Assembly: GCA_007126035.1 (NCBI GenBank)
Contig: SLCC01000181.1
Span: forward strand, 1-40,175
Direction of reading: 5' to 3'
Length of the DNA stretch: 40,175 bases
DNA from: Gemmatimonadota bacterium
GTDB lineage: Bacteria; Gemmatimonadota; Gemmatimonadetes; Longimicrobiales; RSA9
The translations under genes and the position numbers were made by a program. The notes under the pieces were generated by a model that worked only from the letters and a program-made list of their open reading frames with translations, ran no database searches and was not told where the DNA came from. Shown one piece after another: positions 16,450 to 26,404 of the stretch (within the stretch, counting starts at the first letter, position 1; each line of letters begins with the position of its first letter).

Positions 16450-16650
16450 TCATTGCCGTACGGGCTCCTCTGAGACCTGTACCCGAAATCGTATCGAGTC
16501 CGGGCCCCGGGAAGTCACGTTCAACGGCGTGTTGCAGTAGCTGCACAGGATGCGCACGGAGTCCTGGCCTGGCGGCAGGTCCGCCGTGTCGCGGTGACCG
16601 CACACTGGGCACCGATACGTACCGCTGCGTCCGTGCTGAGGTGTTGCCAT
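16450..16650 (-). CDS. Small zinc-ribbon protein of unknown function
   Basis: This is a 66-aa protein with two CxxC knuckles (Cys14/Cys17 in CPVCGH and Cys36/Cys39 in CSYC) 18 residues apart. That is a classic zinc-ribbon arrangement, and it is followed by a short beta-rich stretch (DSIRFRVQV). No enzymatic domain can be seen. The ATG at 16650 is chosen for the strong GGAGGG seven bases upstream; the frame extends nine codons further without support. It lies between gapA and pgk on the same strand and has its own promoter candidate at 16707-16735. A role in RNA, protein or metal binding cannot be decided from sequence. Confidence 0.75.
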   Translation of the reverse strand: MATPQHGRSGTYRCPVCGHRDTADLPPGQDSVRILCSYCNTPLNVTSRGPDSIRFRVQVSEEPVRQ

Positions 16651-16706
16651 GGCTCCCTCCGGACAAGAGTCCAGCATCCGACCGCCAGGGGCGCCAGATA
16701 CGTGCC

Positions 16707-16735
16707 AGGCTAGCGCCCCACCACGGCGTCGTCAA
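16707..16735 (-). promoter_or_regulatory. Promoter candidate for the zinc-ribbon gene
   Basis: On the minus strand TTGACG (16735-16730) is followed after 17 bases by TAGCCT (16712-16707). The -35 is 5/6 and the -10 only 3/6 to consensus. It lies in the 142-base gap after gapA and about 50 bases before the zinc-ribbon start. Confidence 0.4.
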
Positions 16736-16792
16736 TAGGGTCGCGGTTGATGCATATTCTCCGGTCACGACCCGCAGGCCCTTATATTACAC

Positions 16793-17836
<1,044 letters not shown>

Positions 17837-18577
17837 TCAATCCAGCCGCATCCGGCCCGTTGCCCGGGCGAACGTTACGACGCTGACGCAGCGGGCGCCG
17901 GCGGCGACCAGCGCCTGGGTACAGGCGGTGATCGTGGCGCCAGTCGTGAGCACGTCGTCCACGAGCACCAGGTGCTCGCCGGCGATCTCCGCCTCCATCC
18001 CCGCCACCGGGCCAAAAGCACCCGCCACGTTAGCCAGCCTTGCAGCCGGTTGCAAGGTGGTCTGGCTGCTGGCTCCGGACCCGCGAGCCAAAGCGCTTAT
18101 CAGCGTGGTGTTTGAGGCATCGGCGAAGGCTCGTGCCAGGAGTTCGGCCTGGTTGTAGCCGCGCTCCCGTAGCCGTGCGGCGGTTGTTGGGACGGGAACG
18201 ACGAGTCGTGCCTCTTCCCGCACATCGTCGGGCATCCTGACATTCAGCATGGCGTTCGCCATGAGCGGTGCGAGCCCGTGCCATGCCCGGTACTTGAGCT
18301 GGTGGACCAGCGCGTCTGCGGGCGGCGCCAGGAGGCATGCGGAGCGGGCTGCTCGCAGGCCGGGCGGCCATTCCTGGCACTCCTGGCAGGTGGGTCCGGG
18401 CATGCGACCGGTGCGGAGACGAGGGAAGCCACAGCGAGGGCAGAGAGGCGGCGGTGGCGGTGCCAGGCGGGAACGGCACCGACCGCAGACCAGGTCCCGG
18501 CGGCGGCCTGCCGGTCCGTTACAGCCGAGACAGCGGGGGGCGAATACCAGGTCGAAGATGCCGGTGGCTATGGACAT
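17837..18577 (-). CDS. ComF family phosphoribosyltransferase-like protein
   Basis: This 246-aa protein is of the ComF/GntX family. An N-terminal zinc-binding region has several Cys-x2-Cys pairs (CLGC, CGRC, CPRC, CQEC; residues 16-68). A type I phosphoribosyltransferase domain follows, with the PRPP loop VLVDDVLTTGAT near residue 205 and the segment RERGYNQAELLARAF. ComF in Gram-positive bacteria helps DNA uptake through the membrane; the role in Gram-negative relatives such as GntX is less clear, so no competence function is claimed. It lies between aroE and gapA on the same strand. Confidence 0.9.
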   Translation of the reverse strand: MSIATGIFDLVFAPRCLGCNGPAGRRRDLVCGRCRSRLAPPPPPLCPRCGFPRLRTGRMPGPTCQECQEWPPGLRAARSACLLAPPADALVHQLKYRAWHGLAPLMANAMLNVRMPDDVREEARLVVPVPTTAARLRERGYNQAELLARAFADASNTTLISALARGSGASSQTTLQPAARLANVAGAFGPVAGMEAEIAGEHLVLVDDVLTTGATITACTQALVAAGARCVSVVTFARATGRMRLD

Positions 18578-18643
18578 GCCCCACCCTGATGGTGGACAGG
18601 GGGCGGAGCGATAGCCGAACGGGACAGGTACCGGCAGGCGGCG

Positions 18644-19498
18644 TCAGGAGAGATCGTCGGGATCGCGACCCGATTCCTCGAGGGCCGCACGCATGGCGGC
18701 CAGATCCGGTTCGACGCCGAACCAGCGACGGAACGCGGCGGCTCCCTGGTGGACGAGCGTGGGCCGGCCGTCGGCGGCCGGGATCCCCCGCTCTCGCGCT
18801 TCCATGACCCAGGGCGTGAGCTCCCTTCCGTAGGTCAGATCGAGGACGGCGCCGATACGGGCCGGCTCGTCAAGGTCCAGAGGTGTGGCATCCCGGTGGT
18901 CCAGTCCCAGCGGTGTGGCGTTTACCACCAGGTCATATCCCTCCCGGTGCAGCGGTCGCTCCGGTCCGAGCACCGATACGTGACGGCCTCGGGGATCCAG
19001 ATGGGTCTGGAGCTCTCGAGCCCGGACGGCGCTTCGGCTACGCAGGTATATCCCCGCCGCCCTGGCGTGCAGCAGCGCCATGACGGCGGCCCTGGCTGCG
19101 CCGCCTGCACCGAGCACCAGTACCCGGGCACCGGCGGGTGAGCCCATGAGCTCCCGCGCAGCACCGGCGAAGCCGTCGACATCGGTGTTGTCGCCGTGGA
19201 TCAGGCCATCTTCGCCCCAGAAGGTATTGCACGCTCCCGTGCCCTCTACGGCCGGAGTGGGGACATCCAGGAGCAGTGGGGCCCGCTGCTTGTGTGGTAT
19301 GGTGACGTTGCCGGCACCACCCGCTCCGACCACGCCTCGCATGAGGCCGGGGAGAGCTTCATGGTGGCAGCGGAGCGCCAGATAGATGGCATCCAGGCCG
19401 GCGGCACGGATGGCCGCGTTCTGGATCCGTGGCGACAGGGAATGGGCCACGGGGTCGCCGAGCAGGGCGATGAGACGGGTCCCAGCGCCGATCTCCAT
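18644..19498 (-). CDS. aroE: Shikimate dehydrogenase (NADP+)
   Basis: It reduces 3-dehydroshikimate to shikimate in aromatic amino acid synthesis. The 284-aa protein has the substrate motif GDPVAHSLSP near residue 15, the catalytic Lys in VTIPHKQR and Asp in GDNTDVDGF. The nucleotide motif GAGGAARA comes next, and HQGAAAFRRWFG stands near the end. The ATG at 19498 is chosen; a TTG eight codons upstream would overlap the preceding gene and neither has a clear ribosome site. It follows the low-molecular-weight phosphatase gene and precedes comF. Confidence 0.93.
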   Translation of the reverse strand: MEIGAGTRLIALLGDPVAHSLSPRIQNAAIRAAGLDAIYLALRCHHEALPGLMRGVVGAGGAGNVTIPHKQRAPLLLDVPTPAVEGTGACNTFWGEDGLIHGDNTDVDGFAGAARELMGSPAGARVLVLGAGGAARAAVMALLHARAAGIYLRSRSAVRARELQTHLDPRGRHVSVLGPERPLHREGYDLVVNATPLGLDHRDATPLDLDEPARIGAVLDLTYGRELTPWVMEARERGIPAADGRPTLVHQGAAAFRRWFGVEPDLAAMRAALEESGRDPDDLS

Positions 19499-19511
19499 GA
19501 TGGCTGGCGGT

Positions 19512-20003
19512 TCAGGGGGCAAGGATCGGCTGGAGCCGATCGAGCACGGCGCTCACTGCCCGCTGGAGCTGGTCCCTGGTAGTACGATAGGTTTCGACAG
19601 ATCCGCCGATGGGGTCGACCACGGACTGCCCCGCCTCAGGGCCTTCCAGGTAGGCGGTGACGAGGTTGACCTTCTCGCCTCCGCCCATGGCAGTGACGAC
19701 TTCCAGATGGCCGGGTCCCATGACCAGTACTGAATCGGCCCAGTCCACCAGGTCCCTGCTCAGCTCCGTCGCCCGATGGTCGCCGGCCTCTATCCCCACC
19801 TCTGCCAGCACCACCGGTACCTGATCAGAGGCGGGCGAGCCTGCAAGAGCCGCTGTCCCGGCCGAGGCCACCTCCACGTGATGCCAGCCTCGGGCACTGA
19901 GCTCCTGCCGTGCCAGGGCCGCTGCCATGGGACTTCGGCAGGTATTGCCCGTGCAGACGAACAGGAGGTTGAAGGTTGTTGGTTCGGTCCGGTTCCGGGT
20001 CAT
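19512..20003 (-). CDS. Low-molecular-weight protein phosphatase, arginine-phosphatase-like
   Basis: This 163-aa phosphatase of the LMW-PTP fold dephosphorylates proteins. The P-loop near residues 17-24 reads CTGNTCRS, the C-x5-R-S signature, and the general acid aspartate lies in VVDPIGGS near residue 128. Threonine after the nucleophilic Cys, as in CTGNTCRS, is the pattern of the protein-arginine phosphatase YwlE, whereas tyrosine phosphatases usually have Leu or Ile in this loop. Arginine specificity is therefore suggested, not shown, and no McsB-type arginine kinase gene is in the window. It overlaps ispD by ATGA (20003-20000). Confidence 0.88.
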   Translation of the reverse strand: MTRNRTEPTTFNLLFVCTGNTCRSPMAAALARQELSARGWHHVEVASAGTAALAGSPASDQVPVVLAEVGIEAGDHRATELSRDLVDWADSVLVMGPGHLEVVTAMGGGEKVNLVTAYLEGPEAGQSVVDPIGGSVETYRTTRDQLQRAVSAVLDRLQPILAP

Positions 20004-20692
20004 CGCGAGCTCCTCGCGGCTATGATTGTCTCGGCCAGGGCCAGGTCGCCCGGTGTCGTTATCTTGATGTTGTGCACATCTCCTCGCACCACCACTACCC
20101 GTACCCCGACTCTTTCCACCAGTCCTGCGTCGTCGGTGGCGGTCAGGTCCAACTCGGTGGCAGACCGATAGGCTTCGCTGATCACCTGCCGGGGGAAGCC
20201 CTGCGGCGTCTGCACCGCCCAGACGCCCGCTCGGTCCAGGGTGGAAGTCACGACCCGGTCTCCAGTCACCCGCTTCAGGGTGTCCTGAACGGGGAGGGCT
20301 GCCACGGCGCCTACCCCCGAGGCCGCGGCTTCCAGGACGCGGGCCACGACCGAGGCGGTAACGAGCGGCCGGGCGGCGTCGTGGATGAGCACGACGTCGA
20401 CCCGGTCCGGGATCACCGCCAGCCCGTGGAGCACAGACTCACCCCTGGTCTCCCCTCCCGCCACCACGGTCACCTGCTCCGGCAGGAAGGCAGGCGGGTT
20501 GGCCGCGTCGTCCGCCGGCAGTGCCACGACAACCAGTTCGAAGGCGGGATGCTCCAGGAACACGTTCAGGGAACGGAGCAAGATCGGCGTACCCGCCAGT
20601 TCAACGTACTGCTTCCTGACACCGCCAGCTCCCATGCGCTGGCCGGTCCCGCCGGCCGGCAGCACCACCGCTGCCCTGGGCGGGGCGGTCAC
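20000..20692 (-). CDS. ispD: 2-C-methyl-D-erythritol 4-phosphate cytidylyltransferase
   Basis: It couples CTP with methylerythritol phosphate in the non-mevalonate isoprenoid pathway. The 230-aa protein has the nucleotide-binding loop PAGGTGQRMG followed by RKQYVELAG (catalytic Arg/Lys). It also has the motifs VLIHDAARPLV and VWAVQTPQGF, and the late TTPGDLALAE. It starts with GTG overlapping the radA stop (GTGA, 20692-20689) and overlaps the phosphatase gene by ATGA. ispF is not adjacent. Confidence 0.94.
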   Translation of the reverse strand: MTAPPRAAVVLPAGGTGQRMGAGGVRKQYVELAGTPILLRSLNVFLEHPAFELVVVALPADDAANPPAFLPEQVTVVAGGETRGESVLHGLAVIPDRVDVVLIHDAARPLVTASVVARVLEAAASGVGAVAALPVQDTLKRVTGDRVVTSTLDRAGVWAVQTPQGFPRQVISEAYRSATELDLTATDDAGLVERVGVRVVVVRGDVHNIKITTPGDLALAETIIAARSSR

Positions 20693-22050
20693 AGTGCCTC
20701 CACGAGCTCTACCACCGACGGGACCCGGATCAACTCCAGGTCAACGGCTGCCCGGGCCGAGGCAGGCACGTATGCGGTACGGAAGCCGAGCCGCTCCGCC
20801 TCACCCAGCCGCCGCTCGAGCTGGCTGGCGGCGCGGAGCTCACCACCCAGACCCACCTCGCCCACGAACAGGGCGTCCGGCGGGACCGGCCGATCCAGCA
20901 GGCTGCTCGCCAGTGAGGCCACCACGCCCGCGTCCGACGCCGGCTCGGTGAGCCGGACGCCGCCCACCGCGTTCAGGAATACGTCATGATTGCCGAACGG
21001 CAGGCCAGCGCGCTTTTCCAGGACCGCCAGGAGCAGGGCGAGCCGCTGCCGGTCGAAGCCGGTGGTGACCCGCTGTGGCGCCCCGTACGCCGTCTGAGCG
21101 CAGAGGGCCTGGACCTCGACCAGGAGTGGCCGTGTCCCCTCGAGGATGGAAACGACCGCTGCCCCGCTCACACCGGTAGCCCGCTCACCGAGGAACAGCT
21201 CCGAGGGGCTGTCGACGACCTCCAGGCCTGTGGCGCTCATGCGGAAGACACCTATCTCATCGACACCGCCGAAGCGATTCTTCGTGGCGCGGAGGACCCG
21301 GTGGTCCAGGCTCCTGCTGCCTTCGAAGTAGAGGACCGTGTCGACGATGTGCTCGAGGGTTCGGGGCCCGGCGACCGTCCCGCCTTTGGTCACGTGGCCC
21401 ACCAGGAACACGGCGGTGCCCGTTTCCTTGGCGAACCGCTGGAGTCGCGCAGCGCACTCCCGGACCTGGGTCACACTGCCCGGCGCGCCCTCCACGGCGT
21501 CCGTGTACGCGGTCTGGATCGAGTCCACGACCAGCGCCTGCGGGCTCAACACGGCGCTGCGGGCCAGTATGCTCCCCAGCTCCGTCTCGCCCAGGAACAG
21601 GACGTGCTCGGCCCCGCGGCCGAGACGGTCCGCCCGCAACCGCACCTGCGCGGCGGACTCCTCCCCCGACGCGTACAACGTGGTGTGGTCTCCCTCTTCG
21701 AGGCGCGCCGCCACCTGGAGGAGCAGCGTGCTCTTCCCTATACCAGGCTCACCGCCCAGCAGGATCAGGGAGCCGGGGACGACGCCTCCACCCAAGACGA
21801 AGTCCAGCTCGCGGATTCCGGTGGACCAGCGCTCCGCCGCTCCAGGCAGGACATCGACGAGGCGGGTGGGCTCTGCGGGAACGGAAGCCGGCAAGCCCGT
21901 GCGGGGCGAGGCGCCACCGGCGCGCGCCCGCCGCGGCCTCAACTCCTCGGACAGGGAGTTCCACTCCCCGCAAGCGGGACACTGACCCTGCCAGCGGGCT
22001 GCCTCGTTGCCGCACTGGGTACAGAAGAAGGTGGTCTTGGTTCTGGACAT
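20689..22050 (-). CDS. radA: DNA repair protein RadA/Sms
   Basis: This RecA-like ATPase acts in recombination and branch migration. The 453-aa protein has an N-terminal C4 zinc finger (CTQCG then CPACG, residues 10-28). The RecA domain has Walker A GGEPGIGKSTLLLQ and the RadA-specific motif KNRFGG near residue 250. A Lon-protease-like C-terminal domain follows (about 290-450), including GEVGLGGELR. The ATG lies 18 bases after the dnaB stop, so replication helicase and recombination helicase genes are probably co-transcribed. Confidence 0.96.
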   Translation of the reverse strand: MSRTKTTFFCTQCGNEAARWQGQCPACGEWNSLSEELRPRRARAGGASPRTGLPASVPAEPTRLVDVLPGAAERWSTGIRELDFVLGGGVVPGSLILLGGEPGIGKSTLLLQVAARLEEGDHTTLYASGEESAAQVRLRADRLGRGAEHVLFLGETELGSILARSAVLSPQALVVDSIQTAYTDAVEGAPGSVTQVRECAARLQRFAKETGTAVFLVGHVTKGGTVAGPRTLEHIVDTVLYFEGSRSLDHRVLRATKNRFGGVDEIGVFRMSATGLEVVDSPSELFLGERATGVSGAAVVSILEGTRPLLVEVQALCAQTAYGAPQRVTTGFDRQRLALLLAVLEKRAGLPFGNHDVFLNAVGGVRLTEPASDAGVVASLASSLLDRPVPPDALFVGEVGLGGELRAASQLERRLGEAERLGFRTAYVPASARAAVDLELIRVPSVVELVEAL

Positions 22051-22068
22051 GGGCAGAGCCAGGCCCTG

Positions 22069-23457
22069 TCAAGCCCGTTCCACGGGGGTGAAGGACTCGA
22101 ACCGGGTGCTCTCCTTCCGGAAGAAGAGGTCCACGATGCCGGTGGGGCCGTTGCGCTGCTTCGAGATTATGAGCTCGGCCTTGCCAGCCAGACCCTTCTC
22201 CTGGGCCTCCACATCGGAGAGATAGTACTCTGGCCGGTACAGGAACATGACCAGGTCGGCGTCCTGCTCGATGGAGCCCGATTCCCGGAGGTCCGATAGC
22301 TGGGGCCGGTGATCGGACCGCTGCTCGGGAGCCCTCGAAAGCTGTGACAGGGCGATGACGGGCACCTCCAGCTCCTTGGCCAGAGCCTTCAGTCCGCGGC
22401 TGATCTCGCTCACCTCCTGCTGCCGGTTCTCCGCGCCCTTCGCGCCGCCCTGCATCAACTGGAGGTAGTCCACCACGATCAGCCCCAGATCAGGCTGTTC
22501 CGTCTTCAAGCGACGGGCCTTGCCCCGCATTTCCAAAACTGTGAGGGCGCCGGAATCGTCGATCCAGATGGGGGCGGTGTTCAGGTGCCCCGCCGCCTGG
22601 GCCAGCCGGACGTAGTCGTCGTCGGTGAGGCGGCCCCGGAGCAGTCGGCCCAGGTCCACCAGCGCCTCGGAGCAGAGCATCCGCTGGACCAGCTGCTCCT
22701 TCGACATCTCGAGGGAGAACAATGCCACCGGCTTCTGCTGGGCAATGGCCGCCTGGAGCAGGACGGAGATGACCAGCGCCGTCTTACCCATGGACGGACG
22801 AGCGGCGATGATGATGAGGTCACTCTTCTGGAAGCCGCCCGTCTTACCGTCCAGGTCCGGGAAGCCGGTGCCCACCCCGGTGACACCACCCTTGGCGGCC
22901 TGAAGCTGTTCGATCCGCTCGAAGGTGGGGTACAGGATCTTCTTGATCCAGACGAACCCCTGCCGCTCGTGGGACTGGGCCACCTGGAAGATCTTGTGCT
23001 CCGCCTGGTCCAGGAGCTCGTCCACGCTTCGCTCGCCGGGCTCGTAAACGTCCTGGATGATCCCGCTGGAAGCCTCGATGAGCCGGCGCATCAGCGCGCG
23101 CTCCTGCACGATGCGGGCGTGGTACTCGATGTTGGCCGCCGTGGGAACCGCGTCCAGCAGCTCAGCCAGGTACGGGAGTCCACCGGCCTGCTCCAGGTCG
23201 TCGGTCTGCCGGAGGTCCTCGGCCACGGTAGTGGGATCAACCACCTCGCCCCGCTGGAACAGGCGGGACATGGACCGGAAGATCCGACGGTGGCCTTCAC
23301 GGTAGAACATGGACTCGTCCACCGCCTCGATGGCCTTGGCGACGGCGTCCCCATCGATGAGCATGCCGCCGAGCACGCTCACCTCCGCCTCGGCCGCGTA
23401 CGGCGGCTGGCGGTCCGGCGCTCTGAAGGTCACCATGCCGGCTTCAGGAAGGCTCAT
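22069..23457 (-). CDS. dnaB: Replicative DNA helicase DnaB
   Basis: This is the hexameric helicase that unwinds DNA at the replication fork. The 462-aa protein has the N-terminal primase-interacting domain (about residues 18-120, AEVSVLGGMLID), a linker, and the RecA-like ATPase domain from about 180. Walker A is ARPSMGKTALVI, the B motif is in LIVVDYLQLM, and ALSQLSRAPEQR and DLRESGSIEQDADLV complete the family set. The start at 23457 overlaps the upstream glycosylase by 14 bases; Met8 at 23436 would avoid this. No intein is present. Confidence 0.96.
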   Translation of the reverse strand: MSLPEAGMVTFRAPDRQPPYAAEAEVSVLGGMLIDGDAVAKAIEAVDESMFYREGHRRIFRSMSRLFQRGEVVDPTTVAEDLRQTDDLEQAGGLPYLAELLDAVPTAANIEYHARIVQERALMRRLIEASSGIIQDVYEPGERSVDELLDQAEHKIFQVAQSHERQGFVWIKKILYPTFERIEQLQAAKGGVTGVGTGFPDLDGKTGGFQKSDLIIIAARPSMGKTALVISVLLQAAIAQQKPVALFSLEMSKEQLVQRMLCSEALVDLGRLLRGRLTDDDYVRLAQAAGHLNTAPIWIDDSGALTVLEMRGKARRLKTEQPDLGLIVVDYLQLMQGGAKGAENRQQEVSEISRGLKALAKELEVPVIALSQLSRAPEQRSDHRPQLSDLRESGSIEQDADLVMFLYRPEYYLSDVEAQEKGLAGKAELIISKQRNGPTGIVDLFFRKESTRFESFTPVERA

Positions 23458-24136
23458 CCAGCACCTGTTTCAGTAGTTGGAGGTCCTGCCACGCGTCCCG
23501 TGTGGCGCTGGGCGTGCGGAGCAGGTACGCCGGGTGATAGGTAGCCACCACCGGCACGCCCTCGTGACGGTGGACCCGACCTCGCAGTCGCCCGATGCTG
23601 GCGTCGCTACCAGCCAGCATCTGGGCGGCGAATCGGCCCACCGCCAGCACTGCCCGGGGCGCCACCGCCTGGAGCTGGTCCCGCAGATACGGCGAGCAGG
23701 CCGCCACTTCTTCCGGCCGCGGATCCCGGTTCTTCGGTGGCCGACACTTGAGCACATTGCAGATATACACACTGCCCCGGTGGAACCCGATGGTCAGGAG
23801 CAGGAGGTCCAGGAGCTTCCCCGCCGGACCCACGAAGGGCAGGCCCATGCGATCCTCTTCACCGCCGGGCGCCTCTCCCACCACCATCAACCCGCCCGTT
23901 CCGCTCCCCCGGGCGAACACCACGTTGGTTCGACTGCCGCTCAGGCCGCACTTCTGGCACGCTTCGGCCCGGGCCTCCAGCGCCGCCAGAGGATTCCCGG
24001 CATCCGCCGGAGACGGGGCGGAGCCGGCGGCCAGAGCAAGGGCTTCTTCGGTTGTCAGGTCATCCAGGAAGAGTTCCCTGCAACCCAGCTCCTCCAGAAC
24101 CCGGAGCACACCTGCCAGGCGAGCGCGGTCATCCAC
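23444..24136 (-). CDS. Uracil-DNA glycosylase, family 4 (Fe-S)
   Basis: It removes uracil from DNA in base-excision repair. The 230-aa protein has the four cysteines of the Fe-S cluster (CQKC near residue 60, then CNVLKC and AACSPY near 125-145). The uracil-binding motif is GEAPGGEEDRMGLPFVG and the later motif is YHPAYLLR. An N-terminal extension of about 50 residues precedes the domain. The start is GTG at 24136, three bases from the coaBC stop. It overlaps dnaB by 14 bases. Confidence 0.92.
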   Translation of the reverse strand: MDDRARLAGVLRVLEELGCRELFLDDLTTEEALALAAGSAPSPADAGNPLAALEARAEACQKCGLSGSRTNVVFARGSGTGGLMVVGEAPGGEEDRMGLPFVGPAGKLLDLLLLTIGFHRGSVYICNVLKCRPPKNRDPRPEEVAACSPYLRDQLQAVAPRAVLAVGRFAAQMLAGSDASIGRLRGRVHRHEGVPVVATYHPAYLLRTPSATRDAWQDLQLLKQVLDEPS

Positions 24137-24138
24137 GG

Positions 24139-25389
24139 CTACTCGTCGGGGAATGGCATCAGCCGCTCGATCCGGTCAAGGATCCGCTCCGCCACCTCGT
24201 CCTTCGACAGCAGGGGCAGTGGCTCCGCCTCCCCGTCCCGGTCGAGGAGCGTCACCTCATTGGTCTCCGTGTCGAAGCCCGACCGGGGCCCCGTCCGGTT
24301 CAATACCACCAGGTCCAGCTCCTTCGACTCCAGCTTGCGCAGGGCGTTCCCCTCACCCTCTTCCATCTCGAGGGCGAAACCCACGACCACCGAACCGGTG
24401 CGGCGGTCGGGTATGGTGTCCCGGAGTATGTCGGGCGCCGGCTCGAGGCTGAGCACGTCGGGAGCCGCCTCCTTCTTGATCTTCAGGGTCGCCACCTCCG
24501 CAGGCCGGAAGTCCGCCGGTGCGGCGGCCATGATCAGCAACTCGGCGTCCGCCAGCAGTCGCCGGACGGCTGACTTCATCTCTGCTCCGGTCTCCACCTG
24601 GTGCACCCTGGGCCCGTGCGGCGGCTCCAGCACGGTGGGACCGGCCACCAGGTCCACCTCCGCGCTTCGCCGCCAGGCCGCGGCGGCCAGGGCAAAACCC
24701 ATGCGGCCGCTCGACCGGTTGGACAGGTAACGCACCGGGTCCACCGGCTCCCGTGTCGGTCCCGCTGTTACCACCACGCGTCGGCCGCTGTAGCGGGTCT
24801 CCCCCACCAGCGCCCGGCCGATGTGCTGGAGCAAAACGTCTGGCTGCTCCATACGACCCGCACCCGCACCCTCCCCGTACGCCAGAGGTCCCTCGGCAGG
24901 ACCCACCAGGTAGTAACCCAGCTCCACCAGCCGTGCCACGTTCGCCTGCGTCGCCGGATGTTCCCACATGGCGTCGTTCATCGCCGGCGCGAGCAGGACC
25001 GGCGCCCGCGTGGCCAGCAGCAGCGCGGAGAGGAGATCATCGGCCCGGCCATGAGCGCCACGGGCCAGGAAATCCGCCGTGGCAGGCGCCACACACACCA
25101 GGTCCGCTTCCCGGGCGAGGCGAATGTGGTCCAGGGCACGTCCCGACTCCAGTATGTCCCAGCGTACGGGACGACCCGTAACACCCTCGAAGGAGATGTC
25201 GCCCACGAACCGGCGAGCCGAGCGCGTGGGGACCACATCCACCGTCGCCCCCATGCGTGTCAGGTCCCGGGCCAGCTGAACCACCTTGTAGGCCGCGATT
25301 CCGCCCGTCACACCCAGCACTATTCGTCGGCCGGCCCACGGTCGGCGGTCCGTCGACGCAGTCGCGCTGCCCGGCTCCGGGCCACCCAT
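24139..25389 (-). CDS. coaBC: Bifunctional phosphopantothenoylcysteine decarboxylase/synthetase
   Basis: It carries out two steps of coenzyme A synthesis: CTP-dependent joining of phosphopantothenate to cysteine, and FMN-dependent decarboxylation. The 416-aa protein has the CoaC domain first ([10 protein letters not shown] near residue 26; the His of [21 protein letters not shown]). The CoaB domain follows ([31 protein letters not shown]; the lysine-rich [22 protein letters not shown]). It sits directly after rpoZ (13 bases), a common order gmk-rpoZ-coaBC. Confidence 0.95.
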   Translation of the reverse strand: MGGPEPGSATASTDRRPWAGRRIVLGVTGGIAAYKVVQLARDLTRMGATVDVVPTRSARRFVGDISFEGVTGRPVRWDILESGRALDHIRLAREADLVCVAPATADFLARGAHGRADDLLSALLLATRAPVLLAPAMNDAMWEHPATQANVARLVELGYYLVGPAEGPLAYGEGAGAGRMEQPDVLLQHIGRALVGETRYSGRRVVVTAGPTREPVDPVRYLSNRSSGRMGFALAAAAWRRSAEVDLVAGPTVLEPPHGPRVHQVETGAEMKSAVRRLLADAELLIMAAAPADFRPAEVATLKIKKEAAPDVLSLEPAPDILRDTIPDRRTGSVVVGFALEMEEGEGNALRKLESKELDLVVLNRTGPRSGFDTETNEVTLLDRDGEAEPLPLLSKDEVAERILDRIERLMPFPDE

Positions 25390-25402
25390 GTCCGACTCCG
25401 GG

Positions 25403-25621
25403 CTACAGCGCCGCCTGGCGCCGCCGCTTGATCAGACGGAACTCCAGTCGACCCGCCGCCAGGGTCTCCAGCGCCCGGGTCGTCAACTTCTTCTCCATGC
25501 CGGCGGGGACGGCATCGCGCGGCAGCGCGTTCAGCTCTCGCGCGTATTTGGCCGCGACCAGCACGCCCAGGTACTTGCTGCCAGTGTGTTCCGCGGCAGC
25601 GGCAGGTGTCACTACGTCCAT
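25403..25621 (-). CDS. rpoZ: DNA-directed RNA polymerase omega subunit
   Basis: This small subunit helps RNA polymerase assembly by clamping beta-prime. The 72-aa protein has the omega pattern KYLGVLVAAKYARELN (residues 16-31) followed by KLTTRALETLAAGRLEF (45-61), matching the two conserved helices. Position between gmk and coaBC supports the call. A promoter candidate lies at 25663-25691. Confidence 0.88.
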   Translation of the reverse strand: MDVVTPAAAAEHTGSKYLGVLVAAKYARELNALPRDAVPAGMEKKLTTRALETLAAGRLEFRLIKRRRQAAL

Positions 25622-25662
25622 GTCTTCTCAGTAGGCCCAGGGTGGTCGAGTCAGAGTTTGGA

Positions 25663-25691
25663 AAGGTAAGTGGGAGGGGGGGAATGGTCAA
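25663..25691 (-). promoter_or_regulatory. Promoter candidate for rpoZ-coaBC
   Basis: On the minus strand TTGACC (25691-25686) is followed after 17 bases by TACCTT (25668-25663), with a C-rich spacer. It sits in the 135-base gap between gmk and rpoZ, about 40 bases before the rpoZ ATG. The -10 is weak. Confidence 0.4.
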
Positions 25692-25710
25692 CGCGCTCGG
25701 TTTGACGGTT

Positions 25711-25734
25711 CGCAGGCGGGCTCGCAGGCGGGCT
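25711..25734. repeat. Two copies of a 12-bp direct repeat
   Basis: The unit cgcaggcgggct is repeated perfectly at 25711-25722 and 25723-25734 in the gmk-rpoZ gap, and a third partial copy (cgcgga) follows. The motif shares its CAGGCGGGC core with bases 9-17 of the window. No function is apparent. Confidence 0.6.
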
Positions 25735-25756
25735 CGCGGATGGGGGTCGCGCGGGG

Positions 25757-26404
25757 TCAGGTCTCGCTGATGAGGGAGCTGAGCTGGTGGAGCAGGGACC
25801 GCACGTGTTTCTCCAGGTCGGTGATGCGGCTGGTTCGGGACCATTCGGCCCGCAGTATGGATTCCAGCTCCTGGACGGCCCGGTCAACGGTGTCGTTGAC
25901 CAAGATGTGGTCGAACTCGTGGGCGGCTTCCAACTCCCGGTGTGCGTTGAGCAAGCGCCGTCGTCGTTCGTCCCGGTCTTCACTTGCGCGGCCTGTGAGG
26001 CGCCGGGTCAGTTCCTCAGCGGTGGGCGGCAGTACGAAGATCAGCAGCGCGTGTGGGAACAGTCGTCGCACCTGTCTGGCGCCCTGGACGTCGATATCCA
26101 GGAGTACGGTGCGCCCCCGCTCGATGGCGGCGGTCACCTCCCGTCTGGGGGTGCCGTAGCGGCAGCCGTGGACCACGGCCCACTCCGCGAGCTCGTCCGT
26201 CTCGATCATGCGATCGAAGGTCCCGTCATCGACGAAGTGGTAGTCCCTGCCGTCCTGCTCTTTGGGTCGGGGCGGCCGTGTGGTAGCGGAGATGGAGAAG
26301 ACCACGTCCGGATTCCGCTCAACCAGGAGCCGGGCCAGGGTGGTCTTGCCGGCGCCGCTCGGGGCGGAGAGGACTACCGGGAACGCTGGCTTGGTCAGGC
26401 TCAC
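25757..26404 (-). CDS. gmk: Guanylate kinase
   Basis: It phosphorylates GMP to GDP. The 215-aa protein has the P-loop SAPSGAGKTTLA (residues 13-24). The GMP-binding region is SISATTRPPRPKEQDGRDYHFV with the usual arginines, and DIDVQGARQV follows. The C-terminus is about 15 residues longer than usual. The start is a GTG at 26404 that overlaps the yicC stop (GTGA, 26404-26401), giving the widespread yicC-gmk-rpoZ-coaBC order. Confidence 0.95.
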   Translation of the reverse strand: MSLTKPAFPVVLSAPSGAGKTTLARLLVERNPDVVFSISATTRPPRPKEQDGRDYHFVDDGTFDRMIETDELAEWAVVHGCRYGTPRREVTAAIERGRTVLLDIDVQGARQVRRLFPHALLIFVLPPTAEELTRRLTGRASEDRDERRRRLLNAHRELEAAHEFDHILVNDTVDRAVQELESILRAEWSRTSRITDLEKHVRSLLHQLSSLISET

